DNA of 29,034 nt from CAIUSP01 sp964594365 (lineage in GTDB: Bacteria; Actinomycetota; Thermoleophilia; Solirubrobacterales; 70-9). Of the stretch, positions 1-7,614 are shown piece by piece. Made by a program: the position numbers and the translations under genes. The DNA is taken from positions 1-29,034 of the forward strand of contig CAZQMB010000014.1 of NCBI GenBank assembly GCA_964594365.1, read 5' to 3'. Below the pieces are notes generated by a model. It saw nothing but the letters and a program-made list of their open reading frames with translations. It had not been told where the DNA came from and searched no databases. Each line of letters begins with the position of its first letter. The stretch's first letter is position 1.

Positions 1-1130
1 GCCTGCAGCACCCAGCCGATCAGACCGCAGCCGATCACGACCGCGACCACCGTCAACTTCGAATGGAAGCGGAGCAGCAGCAGGAGAGCGGCGACAGCAA
101 GCAGGGCCGAAGGAAGATCGACGATGCTGGTACCGAGTATCTGGATGGTGACGGCTGCGATCAATCCGATCACGGCAGCCGCTACTCCGAGGAGGAAGGG
201 GTGGAGGCGCTCGTTGTCGGCTATCCGTACGAGGCCCCGGTGGAAGAAAATCGGGAAGATGAAGGCAGGAAGGAATATCCCGAACGTCATCAGCAGGGCG
301 CCGCTCATGCCTCCAGCCAGATAGCCGACGAAGGTGGAGAAGATGATTAGCGGTGCGGGGAGGATGCCGCTCAAGGCGATTCCGTCGACGAACTGCGACT
401 CGGTGAGCCAGTTCCGGCTCTCGACGGCGCTCTGCTGGAGGAAGGGTATGACCGTGTAGGCACCGCCGAAGGTCAGTAGACCGGCCTTCAGTCCCTCAGT
501 GAAGATCTGCGCGTTCAGTGAGAGGGTTATCGCGCCTGCCGCGAGCGCCAGGCCGATCAGCGTCGATGGTTCGACCGTCCTGGTCGATCGGCCGAGCCTT
601 CCGGCGTTCGTCCACAACTCGTAGCTGATCCCGCCGGCGATGAGGACGAAGACGAATCCAATCACCCCCCACAGAGTGAGTGCCAGCGCAGCCAAGGCGA
701 TGAACCAGAGTGCAGCGTCGGTCAGGAAGTTCTGCCCCAGCTTGAAGATGGCGCGCGCAAGCAGGGCAGCAACGGCAGCCTTCAGGCCGTAGAAGATCTC
801 GTCGAAGAAGTCAGCGAGGTCCGTATGCACGTAGAGAACCGAGAGCCCGAGCATGAGCAGGAATCCCGGGAGCATGAACCCGAGTCCCGCCAAGAAACCA
901 CCGAGCTTGCCGCCTCTGGTCCGCCCGAGATAGACGCAGAGCTCATGTGCCTCCGGTCCGGGTAGCAGCTGATAGACCGCCAGAGTCTTCCTGAACGACT
1001 CGGGCGTTACCCAACCGAGGTCTTCGACGCACTCCTGCCGGATCATGTCTATCTGCGGACCTGGCCCACCCCAGGCAAGAGCTCCGAACTTGAGGAAGCG
1101 AAGGAATATCGAGGAGGCTGAGTCCTGCAC
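1..1130 (-). CDS. chrA: ChrA-type chromate/anion transporter, 3' end beyond window
   Basis: Reading the minus strand from a GTG at 1130 gives an open frame to the left edge with no stop, so the C-terminus is missing (about 376 codons visible). The product is a polytopic membrane protein with two similar halves. The N-terminal half carries FGALAWGGPGPQIDMIRQE and LLPGPEAHELCVYLG, and the second half carries AGLLTFGGAYTVIPFLQQ. The repeated FGG/WGG-GP pattern and the LPGP motif are typical of long-chain chromate transport (CHR) proteins. Family members export chromate or move other anions; the real substrate here is not shown by sequence. GTG 1130 lies 10 nt after the greA stop, so the two are probably co-transcribed. 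The exact start is uncertain, because other in-frame starts could be used. Confidence 0.85.
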   Translation of the reverse strand, partial: MQDSASSIFLRFLKFGALAWGGPGPQIDMIRQECVEDLGWVTPESFRKTLAVYQLLPGPEAHELCVYLGRTRGGKLGGFLAGLGFMLPGFLLMLGLSVLYVHTDLADFFDEIFYGLKAAVAALLARAIFKLGQNFLTDAALWFIALAALALTLWGVIGFVFVLIAGGISYELWTNAGRLGRSTRTVEPSTLIGLALAAGAITLSLNAQIFTEGLKAGLLTFGGAYTVIPFLQQSAVESRNWLTESQFVDGIALSGILPAPLIIFSTFVGYLAGGMSGALLMTFGIFLPAFIFPIFFHRGLVRIADNERLHPFLLGVAAAVIGLIAAVTIQILGTSIVDLPSALLAVAALLLLLRFHSKLTVVAVVIGCGLIGWVLQ

Positions 1131-1140
1131 CCGATTCGGG

Positions 1141-1641
1141 TCAGTCGACCAGTTTCGAGACCCGGTAGGACCTGGTTCCGCCCGGGGTCTCCACATCTAC
1201 ACTCTCGCCGACCGCGACGTTCCGAAGTGCCTTGCCCACGGGGGACTCGGCGGAGAGCTTTCCGGCGGACATATCCGCCTCGGTCGATCCGACCAAGGTC
1301 CAGGTGTGGGTCTTGCCTGCGCCTACCTCTTCGATTTCGGCGGTCTTGCCGAACGCGAACGTGTCTCCCGTGGAGCTCTCGTCGGCCTCCACCACGACCG
1401 CCGTCCTGAGCCGTTCACGCAGGCGCTTGATCTTGGTCTCGAGGTGAGCTTGATCGTCTTTGGCGATGTGGTACTCGGCGTTCTCCTTCAGATCGCCCAA
1501 CTCACGAGCCGCCTTGATCCGCTCCGCCATCTGGTCGCGCGCGGGACCCTCGAGTTCCTTGATCTCAGCCTCGAGAGACTCGATTCCCTCTTGGGTTATG
1601 GCCTCGCCGGTCTGTCTCGCTTCAGAAGGCTCTTCGCTCAC
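1141..1641 (-). CDS. greA: Transcription elongation factor GreA
   Basis: 166-aa protein of GreA/GreB type. The N-terminal half is a predicted antiparallel coiled coil (about residues 15-85). It has the acidic-tip signature RELGDLKENAEYHIAKDDQ, whose Asp/Glu residues reach into the RNA polymerase secondary channel and promote cleavage of backtracked transcripts. The C-terminal half is the FKBP-like domain and contains the conserved SPVGKAL segment followed by a Tyr-Arg-Val ending. Its length is close to the family norm of about 158-165 aa. It is 42 nt downstream of the P450 stop and 10 nt upstream of the chrA start, so it lies in the middle of a minus-strand run. Housekeeping function; unrelated to the metabolic genes on the other strand. 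Confidence 0.95.
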   Translation of the reverse strand: MSEEPSEARQTGEAITQEGIESLEAEIKELEGPARDQMAERIKAARELGDLKENAEYHIAKDDQAHLETKIKRLRERLRTAVVVEADESSTGDTFAFGKTAEIEEVGAGKTHTWTLVGSTEADMSAGKLSAESPVGKALRNVAVGESVDVETPGGTRSYRVSKLVD

Positions 1642-1683
1642 CCTTCAAGCCTGCCAGAAAACAGGGTCGGAGGTCGGTCTGGA

Positions 1684-3003
1684 TCACGCAGAGTGCAGGC
1701 GTACAGGCAGGCGATCCATCGAGTAGATGCCGCTGACGTTGCCGAATGCCGCGCCAGGGAGGAGCTCCACTCGGTCGATCAGCCCGGCCAGTACTCGTAT
1801 CGCTTCCTCCAGCTCGACTCGAGCTAGGTTGGCTCCCAGGCAGTAGTGGATTCCCGCTCCGAAGGTGAGGATCCGTTCTCCGGCTTGCGTTCTCTCGGCC
1901 GGCAGGAACTGATCGGGCCGGTCGAATGCGTTCGGATCGCGATTGCCCATGAACGAGCAGACGAGTATCAGACTGCCCTCGGGGAACAACACCCCCTTGA
2001 TCTCTTGGTCTTCGGTGAGAAGTCGTGCCGTGAATGGGGTCACAGGCTCGAACCTGAGAGCCTCCTCGACCGCGGCCGAGGCAAGCCTCGAGGGGGCCTC
2101 GGCGACTTCCCTCCATTGCTCCGGAAATTCGCCGAACAGCCTGAGCGCATGAGCAAGCTGGCTCTGCGTCGTATCGATCCCTCCGAGGATCACGTTGATG
2201 ACGAGATGCTCCGTCTCGGTCGCGGTCAGGCGGTCGCCCTCCTCTTCTATCCCGAGTAGCGCCGAGGTGAGGTCATCACCAGGCTCTGCTCGTTTGACTT
2301 CGATCAGCTCCCGCACCCAGCTCTGGAGTTCATCGGCCTTCCGCTCGAGGATGAGCCTGTCGTTTGCGAGCGCGAGAGGATCGAACTGTCGTTGTACCCA
2401 CAGTGACCAGTCATGCAGCAGATGGGCATCTTCGATCGATCCTCCGATCAGGTACGAGATCGCTCTGGATGCGTACGGCTTGCAGATCGATTCGACGGCG
2501 TCGATCACCTCCGCTTCGAGTGCGGCATCCATGACCTCGGTGAAGATTCCGGCTACCGCGGATCGGTGGCTCTCCGCGGCGCGCGGAGAGAAGTGCGGGG
2601 CGACGAGTGAGCGGAGTCGCCGATGAGGCTCGCCGTTGATGTTGATGATGTTGCGGTCGATCTCCTCTCGCAAAGGCCCCGAGTCGATTCCGAACAGATC
2701 AGCGACCTCGCGACCCGGGAACTTCGCTGATTTAGATCTCAGGATCTGCTCTGAGGCCTCGCGGTCGAGTACGACGGTCGCAAGTGGTGTCCTCGCAAGC
2801 CAACTCTCCCTCGCGATGGCGTCGATGCGCTCGTGCCATTCAGGCCCACTCAGCGAGGGGTCAGTGTGATCGAACTCAGGGAGATCGAGATCTTCGAGAT
2901 TCCGCACGGAAGCGAGTCTGGCATATGGGAGTAGATCTCGGTCAAGCCTGATCAGAGGCTTGATCAGCGGCCTGAGGACACGACCCGCAGCAATCCTGTA
3001 CAA
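1684..3003 (-). CDS. Cytochrome P450
   Basis: 439-aa soluble bacterial P450. Visible signatures are the I-helix oxygen-activation motif GGIDTT (residues 274-279), the K-helix E314-A-L-R317 (ExxR) and the heme-binding loop FGAGIHYCLG with the proximal cysteine at 388. It has no membrane anchor, so it presumably takes electrons from a ferredoxin or flavodoxin system not present here. The substrate cannot be read from the sequence. The only in-frame start near the left end of the coding frame is TTG at 3003, without a clear Shine-Dalgarno; an in-frame stop lies at 3025-3027, so the gene cannot begin further upstream. It is divergent from the IclR regulator with 48 nt between them, so it may share control with the imidazole operon. 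Confidence 0.93.
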   Translation of the reverse strand: MYRIAAGRVLRPLIKPLIRLDRDLLPYARLASVRNLEDLDLPEFDHTDPSLSGPEWHERIDAIARESWLARTPLATVVLDREASEQILRSKSAKFPGREVADLFGIDSGPLREEIDRNIININGEPHRRLRSLVAPHFSPRAAESHRSAVAGIFTEVMDAALEAEVIDAVESICKPYASRAISYLIGGSIEDAHLLHDWSLWVQRQFDPLALANDRLILERKADELQSWVRELIEVKRAEPGDDLTSALLGIEEEGDRLTATETEHLVINVILGGIDTTQSQLAHALRLFGEFPEQWREVAEAPSRLASAAVEEALRFEPVTPFTARLLTEDQEIKGVLFPEGSLILVCSFMGNRDPNAFDRPDQFLPAERTQAGERILTFGAGIHYCLGANLARVELEEAIRVLAGLIDRVELLPGAAFGNVSGIYSMDRLPVRLHSA

Positions 3004-3051
3004 GGAGAGACACGTGAGGAGCGATCAGTCTGCCATAGAGGACAACCGCTG
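3004..3051. promoter_or_regulatory. Shared divergent promoter region (P450 / imidazole operon)
   Basis: This 48-nt gap separates the P450 start (minus) from the IclR start (plus) and is the only non-coding space upstream of the 15-gene plus-strand run, so the main operon promoter must lie here or within the P450 5' end. A CACGTG palindrome is at 3011-3016, and GAGGA at 3037-3041 serves as ribosome binding site for the regulator. I see no convincing -35/-10 pair and no clear IclR operator dyad. IclR-family regulators often bind next to their own gene, so autoregulation and joint control of the P450 are plausible inferences. Confidence 0.45.
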
Positions 3052-3855
3052 ATGACGGGGTCCAGCACGGTCAAGTCGGCCGAGCGCCTGCTCGACGTGC
3101 TCTCGCTGCTCTCCAGGCTCGATAGACCGGTGACGGCCATGTACATCTCCGATGAGCTCGGGATCCCCAGAAGCAGCGCCTATCACCTGCTCAACGTGAT
3201 GAAGGATCGAAGCTTCGTCAACCATCGCGCGGGTGACGGAACCTGGGAATTGGGTGTGGGAGCTCTCGAGGTCGGCCTCGCCTACCTTCGTTCGGGCTCG
3301 CTACAGCGGGCAGCCCGGGTGGTGCTACCCGAACTTGCGGCTCGGAGTGGACAGACCGCTCATCTCGCGATCCTCCAAGGCACCGAGGTCCTCTACATAG
3401 ACAAGGAGCAGCCCCCGGGACTCGGAGTCCAACTCGTTACCAGCATCGGCACCAGGCTTCCCGCTCATCTGACTGCGGTAGGTCGGGCGATCCTCGCCTA
3501 CCTGCCCGAGCAACAATTGCGGGCTCTCTACGGAGACGATCGACTTCCGGTGGTTCAGGGCGCCGCGATACCTCCGTTGGACCAGTTGCTGAGAGACCTC
3601 TCCGCTGTTGCCGAGCGCGGCTACGCCACGGATGAGGGGATGATCACCGAAGGTGTCTCGTGTCTCGCCGTGCCGGTCATGACCCCCGGACTCGCACCTG
3701 CGGCAGCTCTCGGTCTGACCTTCCTCTCGGCGCAGGTAGGACCGGAGGAGAAGGATGGTCTGTCCTCCCTGTTGCGGTCGGCATCGATGGATCTCGCTCG
3801 CGCGGCGGCCTCCCCGGATGCGGAACTCGAACGCCTGGAGGAGGTGCTCGCATGA
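3052..3855 (+). CDS. IclR-family transcriptional regulator
   Basis: 267-aa IclR-type regulator. The N-terminal winged helix-turn-helix (about residues 5-70) contains SAERLLDVLSLL, VTAMYISDELGIPRSSAYHLL and a wing ending in WELG. The C-terminal effector domain (about 85-250) has the family landmarks TAHLAILQGTEVLYIDK, RLPAHLTAVGRAILAYL and the RGYATDEGMITEGVSCLAVPV block that builds the ligand pocket. The start is supported by GAGGA 9-10 nt upstream. Its TGA overlaps the ATG of the HisB-like gene (ATGA), so regulator and pathway are translationally coupled. IclR proteins usually sense a small aromatic or carboxylic metabolite of the pathway they control; here that would be the unknown imported substrate or an intermediate. 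Whether it activates or represses is not visible. Confidence 0.93.
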   Translation: MTGSSTVKSAERLLDVLSLLSRLDRPVTAMYISDELGIPRSSAYHLLNVMKDRSFVNHRAGDGTWELGVGALEVGLAYLRSGSLQRAARVVLPELAARSGQTAHLAILQGTEVLYIDKEQPPGLGVQLVTSIGTRLPAHLTAVGRAILAYLPEQQLRALYGDDRLPVVQGAAIPPLDQLLRDLSAVAERGYATDEGMITEGVSCLAVPVMTPGLAPAAALGLTFLSAQVGPEEKDGLSSLLRSASMDLARAAASPDAELERLEEVLA

Positions 3856-4496
3856 GCGAGGGCTTCAGCGGAATGAGCGTCGAGTGCGTTGGCGACAGAT
3901 ATGTCACCAAGCGCGAAAGTCGTGAAGCCGCGATCGAGACCGTTCTCGACTTCGGCCCGCGACGCGACCCTGAGCTCGCCACCACGATCTCGTTCTTCGA
4001 TCACATGCTCGAGATGCTCGGTTGGTACGGAGACTTCGTCGTGGATGCGACCTATGAAGTGAGGACCTTCCGCCTGATGCACGTCGTTTGCGAGGACATC
4101 GGTCTCTCGCTCGGCGCTGCTGCTGCCCAGGTGATCAGGGACCGGATACCCGAGGGTGTCGAGTCCAACGGATTCTCCCTCGGGGTGATGGATGAGGCAA
4201 GTGCCGAGGCTCAAGTCTCGTTCGAGGGTCGCTCCAACTCGTTCATAACCCGCGGTGGAGCATCGAACCTCGAGCGGGTCGAAGACATGCTCTGCGTCGA
4301 TCTCGTCGCCTTCTTCGAGGGCTTCGCGCAGGGAGGCCGCTGCACCGTGCATCTGGACCTGAGGGAGGGGAGCCGCGATCCACACCACGCCTGGGAGGCG
4401 GGATTCCGCGCTTTCGCGAGAGCACTCAGGGCCGCATTGAGTGGGAATCCGCGCAGGGCGGGTATGACCGCCGGGGTCAAGGGGACCCTCGACTGA
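3852..4496 (+). CDS. HisB-like (imidazoleglycerol-phosphate dehydratase family) protein, divergent
   Basis: 214-aa protein aligning without gaps over the core of imidazoleglycerol-phosphate dehydratase (IGPD), a di-manganese enzyme of histidine biosynthesis. Retained: FFDHML (H51), H77 and E81 of the first HHxxE motif, MDEA (113-116), GR (R127), the VHL histidine (H167), the second HHxxE (H178, H179, E182) and the C-terminal KG (K210). Changed: the second His of the first HHxxE is Val78; the Arg of the family's GI-x-R-[FY]-G phosphate-contact loop is Ser105; the STKG phosphate loop reads GVKG. Family knowledge says these positions hold one Mn ligand and the substrate phosphate, so I infer an unphosphorylated or otherwise different substrate. 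It starts at ATG 3852, overlapping the iclR stop; the open frame continues upstream, but that region is iclR coding sequence. It is 2 nt from the SDR. It could instead be a non-catalytic paralogue. Confidence 0.85.
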   Translation: MSEGFSGMSVECVGDRYVTKRESREAAIETVLDFGPRRDPELATTISFFDHMLEMLGWYGDFVVDATYEVRTFRLMHVVCEDIGLSLGAAAAQVIRDRIPEGVESNGFSLGVMDEASAEAQVSFEGRSNSFITRGGASNLERVEDMLCVDLVAFFEGFAQGGRCTVHLDLREGSRDPHHAWEAGFRAFARALRAALSGNPRRAGMTAGVKGTLD

Positions 4497-4498
4497 TC

Positions 4499-5242
4499 AT
4501 GCCCATGGCCGGTATCAGCGACCTTCGGGTGATCGTCTCTGGCGGGACCAGCGGGCTCGGTCACGCAACCGCCGGGTACCTAAGCGGTCTGGGCGCGCGG
4601 GTCTGGGTCCTCGGCAGCAGCGAGAACACCCTTGCCGCCGCTTTGGAGAGTCTGGAGGTGGCTGGAGGTGGATGGGCCGACGCCGCTGACGAGCAGGCAG
4701 TGATCTCGGCCGTATCCGAGGCAGCCGATGCGCTCGGGGGGTTGGACGGGGCATTCGTCAACGCTGGGATCGACGGCGAGGACAAGAACGCCCAAGATCT
4801 GAGTGCCGATCATTTTCGGCGTGTTCTCGATGTCAACGTAGTCGGCGCGTTCGTCCTTGCGCGAGAGGCTGCCAAGGCGATGGACGACGAGGGTGGGGCG
4901 ATCGTGATCAACGCATCGGTCAACGGTGAGCGCGCCGAGAAGGGGTTCGCCGACTACAACGCGTCCAAGGCGGCGGCGATCTCCCTTGCCCAGTCGCTGG
5001 CCCTCGACCTCTCTGACCGTCGGGTCGCAGTGACTGCGATCTGTCCCGGATACGTCAGGACGCGCATGACCGAGACTTACCTGAACGACCCTGCGGTTGC
5101 CGAAGAACTAGTCGCCGACATCCCGGCCGGCCGCTTCGGCGAACCCGAAGAGATCGCTCGCCTGGTCGCCTTCCTCCTCGATCCGGCCTCCTCGTACATG
5201 ACCGGATCGGTCGTCTCTATCGCCGGAGGCCGGAATGTCTGA
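4499..5242 (+). CDS. Short-chain dehydrogenase/reductase (SDR)
   Basis: 247-aa classical SDR. The Rossmann nucleotide motif is SGGTSGLG (residues 14-21), followed by the NAG motif (88-90), catalytic Ser140 in NASVNG, and Tyr153 and Lys157 in YNASK. The ICPGYVRT segment and the C-terminal YMTGSVVSIAGG are typical of the fabG-like group. It would oxidise an alcohol or reduce a ketone with NAD(P)H. Placed between HisB-like and HisD-like genes, it may act on the ketone that a HisB-type dehydration would yield (inference). Its 3' end overlaps the HisD-like gene by 8 nt. ATG 4499 lies 2 nt after the preceding stop; a second in-frame ATG at 4505 is equally possible. The substrate is unknown. Confidence 0.92.
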   Translation: MPMAGISDLRVIVSGGTSGLGHATAGYLSGLGARVWVLGSSENTLAAALESLEVAGGGWADAADEQAVISAVSEAADALGGLDGAFVNAGIDGEDKNAQDLSADHFRRVLDVNVVGAFVLAREAAKAMDDEGGAIVINASVNGERAEKGFADYNASKAAAISLAQSLALDLSDRRVAVTAICPGYVRTRMTETYLNDPAVAEELVADIPAGRFGEPEEIARLVAFLLDPASSYMTGSVVSIAGGRNV

Positions 5243-6572
5243 GCCGGTGATGGCGGTGCACAAGTGGTCTGAGATGGACGAGTCCGCCAGAGCAGATCTG
5301 CTCGAGCGGGGAGTGCGGGCGATCTTCGATCCGCAGTTGATGGACTCGATCAGCGACCTGGTCGATGATGTGGCAGCACGTGGCGATCAAGCTCTGGTCG
5401 ATGCACTCGCGAAGTTCGATGGATGTGAGGTCACGACCGACCGCCTCCGCGTCGGTGAGGACGAGTTCGAGGACGCTGCATCCAAAGTCTCCGAACCTGT
5501 GATGGAGGGCATTCGCCTCGGCATCGAGAACATAAGGAACTTCAATCAGTACCTGACCCGTGAACGCGAGTGGCGCTTCGAGGTCGCCCCGGGACTCGAG
5601 GTAGGCGAGAAGTCGACCGCGATCTCGAGCGCAGGCCTGTTCGTGCCGAGCGGCAAGGGCTCATTCCCTTCGGTATTGGTGCAGATCGGCACCCCGGCGG
5701 TCGTAGCCGGTGTCCCTGAGATCGTCGTCGTCGTACCGCCCATTCCGGGCGGCGATGGCGAGGTCGATCCGGCCGTGCTCTGCGTCGCACGAGAGCTGGG
5801 TCTGACCAATGTCTTCCGCGCAAACGGCCCCTCGGGTGTCGCCGCGATGGCGCTCGGTACCGAGAGCATCCCGAGAGTTCGTAAGGTGGTCGGTCCCGGC
5901 AGCCCTCCCGTGCAGGCCGCGCAGATCGTGTGCCAGCTTCGTGGTTGTCACACGCAGATGCTCTGTGGGCCGTCTGAGAGCCTGATAATCGCCGACGACT
6001 CCGTCGATCCAGATCTGCTGGCCGCGGATCTGCTCAACGAAGCCGAACACGGTCCTGACTCCTCGTCGCTGCTCGTAACCGATTCGGTGAGCCTGATCGA
6101 GGCGACGGAGCCCAGACTCGCAGAGAGGCTGAACGATCTGCCTGAGCCGCGGCGCGAGTACGCTGCCCTCGCGTTAGGCACCAACGGTGGCGCGATCGTC
6201 GTCTCCGACCTCGAACAGGCAACAGAGGTAGCGAATCTGTACGCGCCTGAGCACATGCAGATTGCGACCAGAGACGACGACGCGGTTCTCGCACGCATGG
6301 AACACGCCGGAGAGGTGCTGCTCGGCCAGGGCACACCGATCTCCCTCGCCAACTACGTGGCGGGTGTTCCCGCCGCGCTGCCAACCGGGGCCTACGCCCG
6401 TGTGACCGGCGGGATAACCGCAGAGACCTTCCAGAAGAAGATGTCGATCGCAAGTTGCGATCGACATGCTCTGGAAGCTGCGAGTGCGTCAGTATGTGCG
6501 CTTGCAGAGCATGAGGGATTCCCTGCCCACGCAGCGGCCATCGAGGCCAGGACCGGGGGTCAGGGTGGATAG
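5235..6572 (+). CDS. HisD-like (histidinol dehydrogenase family) protein with altered metal site
   Basis: 445-aa member of the HisD superfamily, which oxidises an alcohol to a carboxylate in two NAD-dependent steps. Retained landmarks: FVPSGKGSFPS (136-146), GPSESLIIAD (245-254), catalytic E339-H340 in APEHMQI, and His272 and His432 at two zinc-ligand positions. The other two ligands (Gln259 and Asp360 in E. coli numbering) are Glu269 and Asn373. The family NHVLPT segment reads PAALPT, so the active-site His367 equivalent is Ala380. HpsN, a sulfopropanediol dehydrogenase, shows that HisD homologues can act on other alcohols. The context (regulator, importer, hut genes) also argues against biosynthetic HisD. 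The start at ATG 5235 has GGAGGCCGGA directly upstream and overlaps the SDR end by 8 nt. A 27-bp palindrome lies in its 3' part. Confidence 0.9.
   Translation: MSEPVMAVHKWSEMDESARADLLERGVRAIFDPQLMDSISDLVDDVAARGDQALVDALAKFDGCEVTTDRLRVGEDEFEDAASKVSEPVMEGIRLGIENIRNFNQYLTREREWRFEVAPGLEVGEKSTAISSAGLFVPSGKGSFPSVLVQIGTPAVVAGVPEIVVVVPPIPGGDGEVDPAVLCVARELGLTNVFRANGPSGVAAMALGTESIPRVRKVVGPGSPPVQAAQIVCQLRGCHTQMLCGPSESLIIADDSVDPDLLAADLLNEAEHGPDSSSLLVTDSVSLIEATEPRLAERLNDLPEPRREYAALALGTNGGAIVVSDLEQATEVANLYAPEHMQIATRDDDAVLARMEHAGEVLLGQGTPISLANYVAGVPAALPTGAYARVTGGITAETFQKKMSIASCDRHALEAASASVCALAEHEGFPAHAAAIEARTGGQGG
6431..6474. repeat. 27-bp perfect palindrome inside the HisD-like gene
   Basis: ATGTCGATCGCAA (6441-6453) and its exact reverse complement TTGCGATCGACAT (6455-6467) flank a single G. 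A second short pairing, CCAGA (6431-6435) with TCTGG (6470-6474), extends the stem across small unequal internal loops. With a 1-nt centre, an RNA hairpin would have to open a few base pairs to form its loop. As DNA it is an almost ideal two-fold site. It is about 120 nt upstream of the binding-protein gene. No T-tract follows, so it is not a classical terminator. Confidence 0.8.
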
Positions 6573-6593
6573 ATCACACATAGAGAGGAGATC

Positions 6594-7610
6594 ATGAGCA
6601 AGAAGAGAGCAATACTGAGCGCCTTCGCTGTGCTCGGCATTTCGCTGTTCGTGGCTGCCTGTGGCAGTTCGAGCAGTTCCGGTGGGAGCGGTGACATACC
6701 GTCCGAGCCGGAGGCGGGTACGTTCCGCATGGGCATCGAGCCCTGGCTCGGATACGGACCCTGGCGAATCGCCGAAGAGAAGGGGTTCTTCGAGAAGAAC
6801 GGCATCGACGTGGAGATAACCAACTTCACGACCGATGATCAGATCAACGCGGCTTTCGCCGCGGGTAAGCTCGACGGCAGCAACATCGCAACGCACACCG
6901 CGCTGCGCTTTGCCACCTCGGGTCTGCCGATCAAGATCATCCTGCTCGAGGACGAGAGCACGACCGCTGACGCAATCATGTCGGGTAAGGACGCAACGTC
7001 CGTCACCGACATGGAGGGTCAGAAGGTCGCTTACGAGGAGGGGACTACTTCTGACATCCTCCTCTCGTACGCGCTCGCCCAGAACGGGCTGACCAAGGAC
7101 GACATCGAGTCTGTGCCGATTCCGGCTGCAGACGCGGGTGCCGCCTTCATCAGCGGGAAGGTGCCGTTCGCGGTCACCTACGAGCCGTACCTGACCACAG
7201 CCCTCAATGAGGACTCGAACGCGAAGCTGCTCTACACGGCCGGCGAGAAGCCCGGAATCGTGAGCGACGTGTTCATCGTCAACGAGGACACGATCAACAG
7301 CAGGCCAGGTCAGCTGGTCGCTCTGGCGAAGAGCTGGAACGACGCGGTCGAGTTCTATTACAACAACACCGCTGAAGCACAGGCGATCATCGAGAAGTCC
7401 GTCGGAGCCGATCCTGGCTCACTCAAGACGGCCTTCGACGGCGTGAAGTTCTACACGCTCGAGGAGATGACCGACCTGCTCAACGGTGAGTTCAGGGATC
7501 AGACCATCAGCGACGTCTACAACGCCGCCAAGGATGCAGGCCTGATCGAAGGAAGCGTCGATCCGAAGAATCTGATCGACACCACGTTCGTCGACGAGGC
7601 GAGCAAGTAG
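6594..7610 (+). CDS. ABC transporter substrate-binding lipoprotein (NMT1/TauA/SsuA-like)
   Basis: 338-aa lipoprotein. The signal peptide has a KKR start, a hydrophobic core and the lipobox VAAC with Cys23 as lipidation site, followed by a Ser/Gly linker. The mature part is a periplasmic-binding-protein fold of the nitrate/sulfonate/taurine/pyrimidine-precursor (NMT1/THI5) group: FRMGIEPWLGYGPW, AEEKGFFEKNGIDVEI, the DGSNIATHTAL block and the VAYEEGTTSDILL block follow that family's order. It should capture the substrate outside the membrane and deliver it to the adjacent permease. Ligand identity cannot be read. The ribosome binding site GAGAGGAG is just upstream. The 21-nt gap before it is the largest inside the operon core, and strong palindromes lie on both sides, which fits raised expression of this subunit (inference). 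Confidence 0.93.
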   Translation: MSKKRAILSAFAVLGISLFVAACGSSSSSGGSGDIPSEPEAGTFRMGIEPWLGYGPWRIAEEKGFFEKNGIDVEITNFTTDDQINAAFAAGKLDGSNIATHTALRFATSGLPIKIILLEDESTTADAIMSGKDATSVTDMEGQKVAYEEGTTSDILLSYALAQNGLTKDDIESVPIPAADAGAAFISGKVPFAVTYEPYLTTALNEDSNAKLLYTAGEKPGIVSDVFIVNEDTINSRPGQLVALAKSWNDAVEFYYNNTAEAQAIIEKSVGADPGSLKTAFDGVKFYTLEEMTDLLNGEFRDQTISDVYNAAKDAGLIEGSVDPKNLIDTTFVDEASK

Positions 7611-7614
7611 AGAA

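Noticed and set aside
3660..3851. A longer N-terminus for the HisB-like protein
   Set aside because: The frame is open upstream but is entirely iclR coding sequence, and the family homology starts after ATG 3852, which has the common ATGA overlap.
3852..6572. A histidine biosynthesis operon (hisB, hisD)
   Set aside because: No other his genes are present, key residues differ from the biosynthetic enzymes, and the genes lie between an IclR regulator and an importer followed by hut genes.
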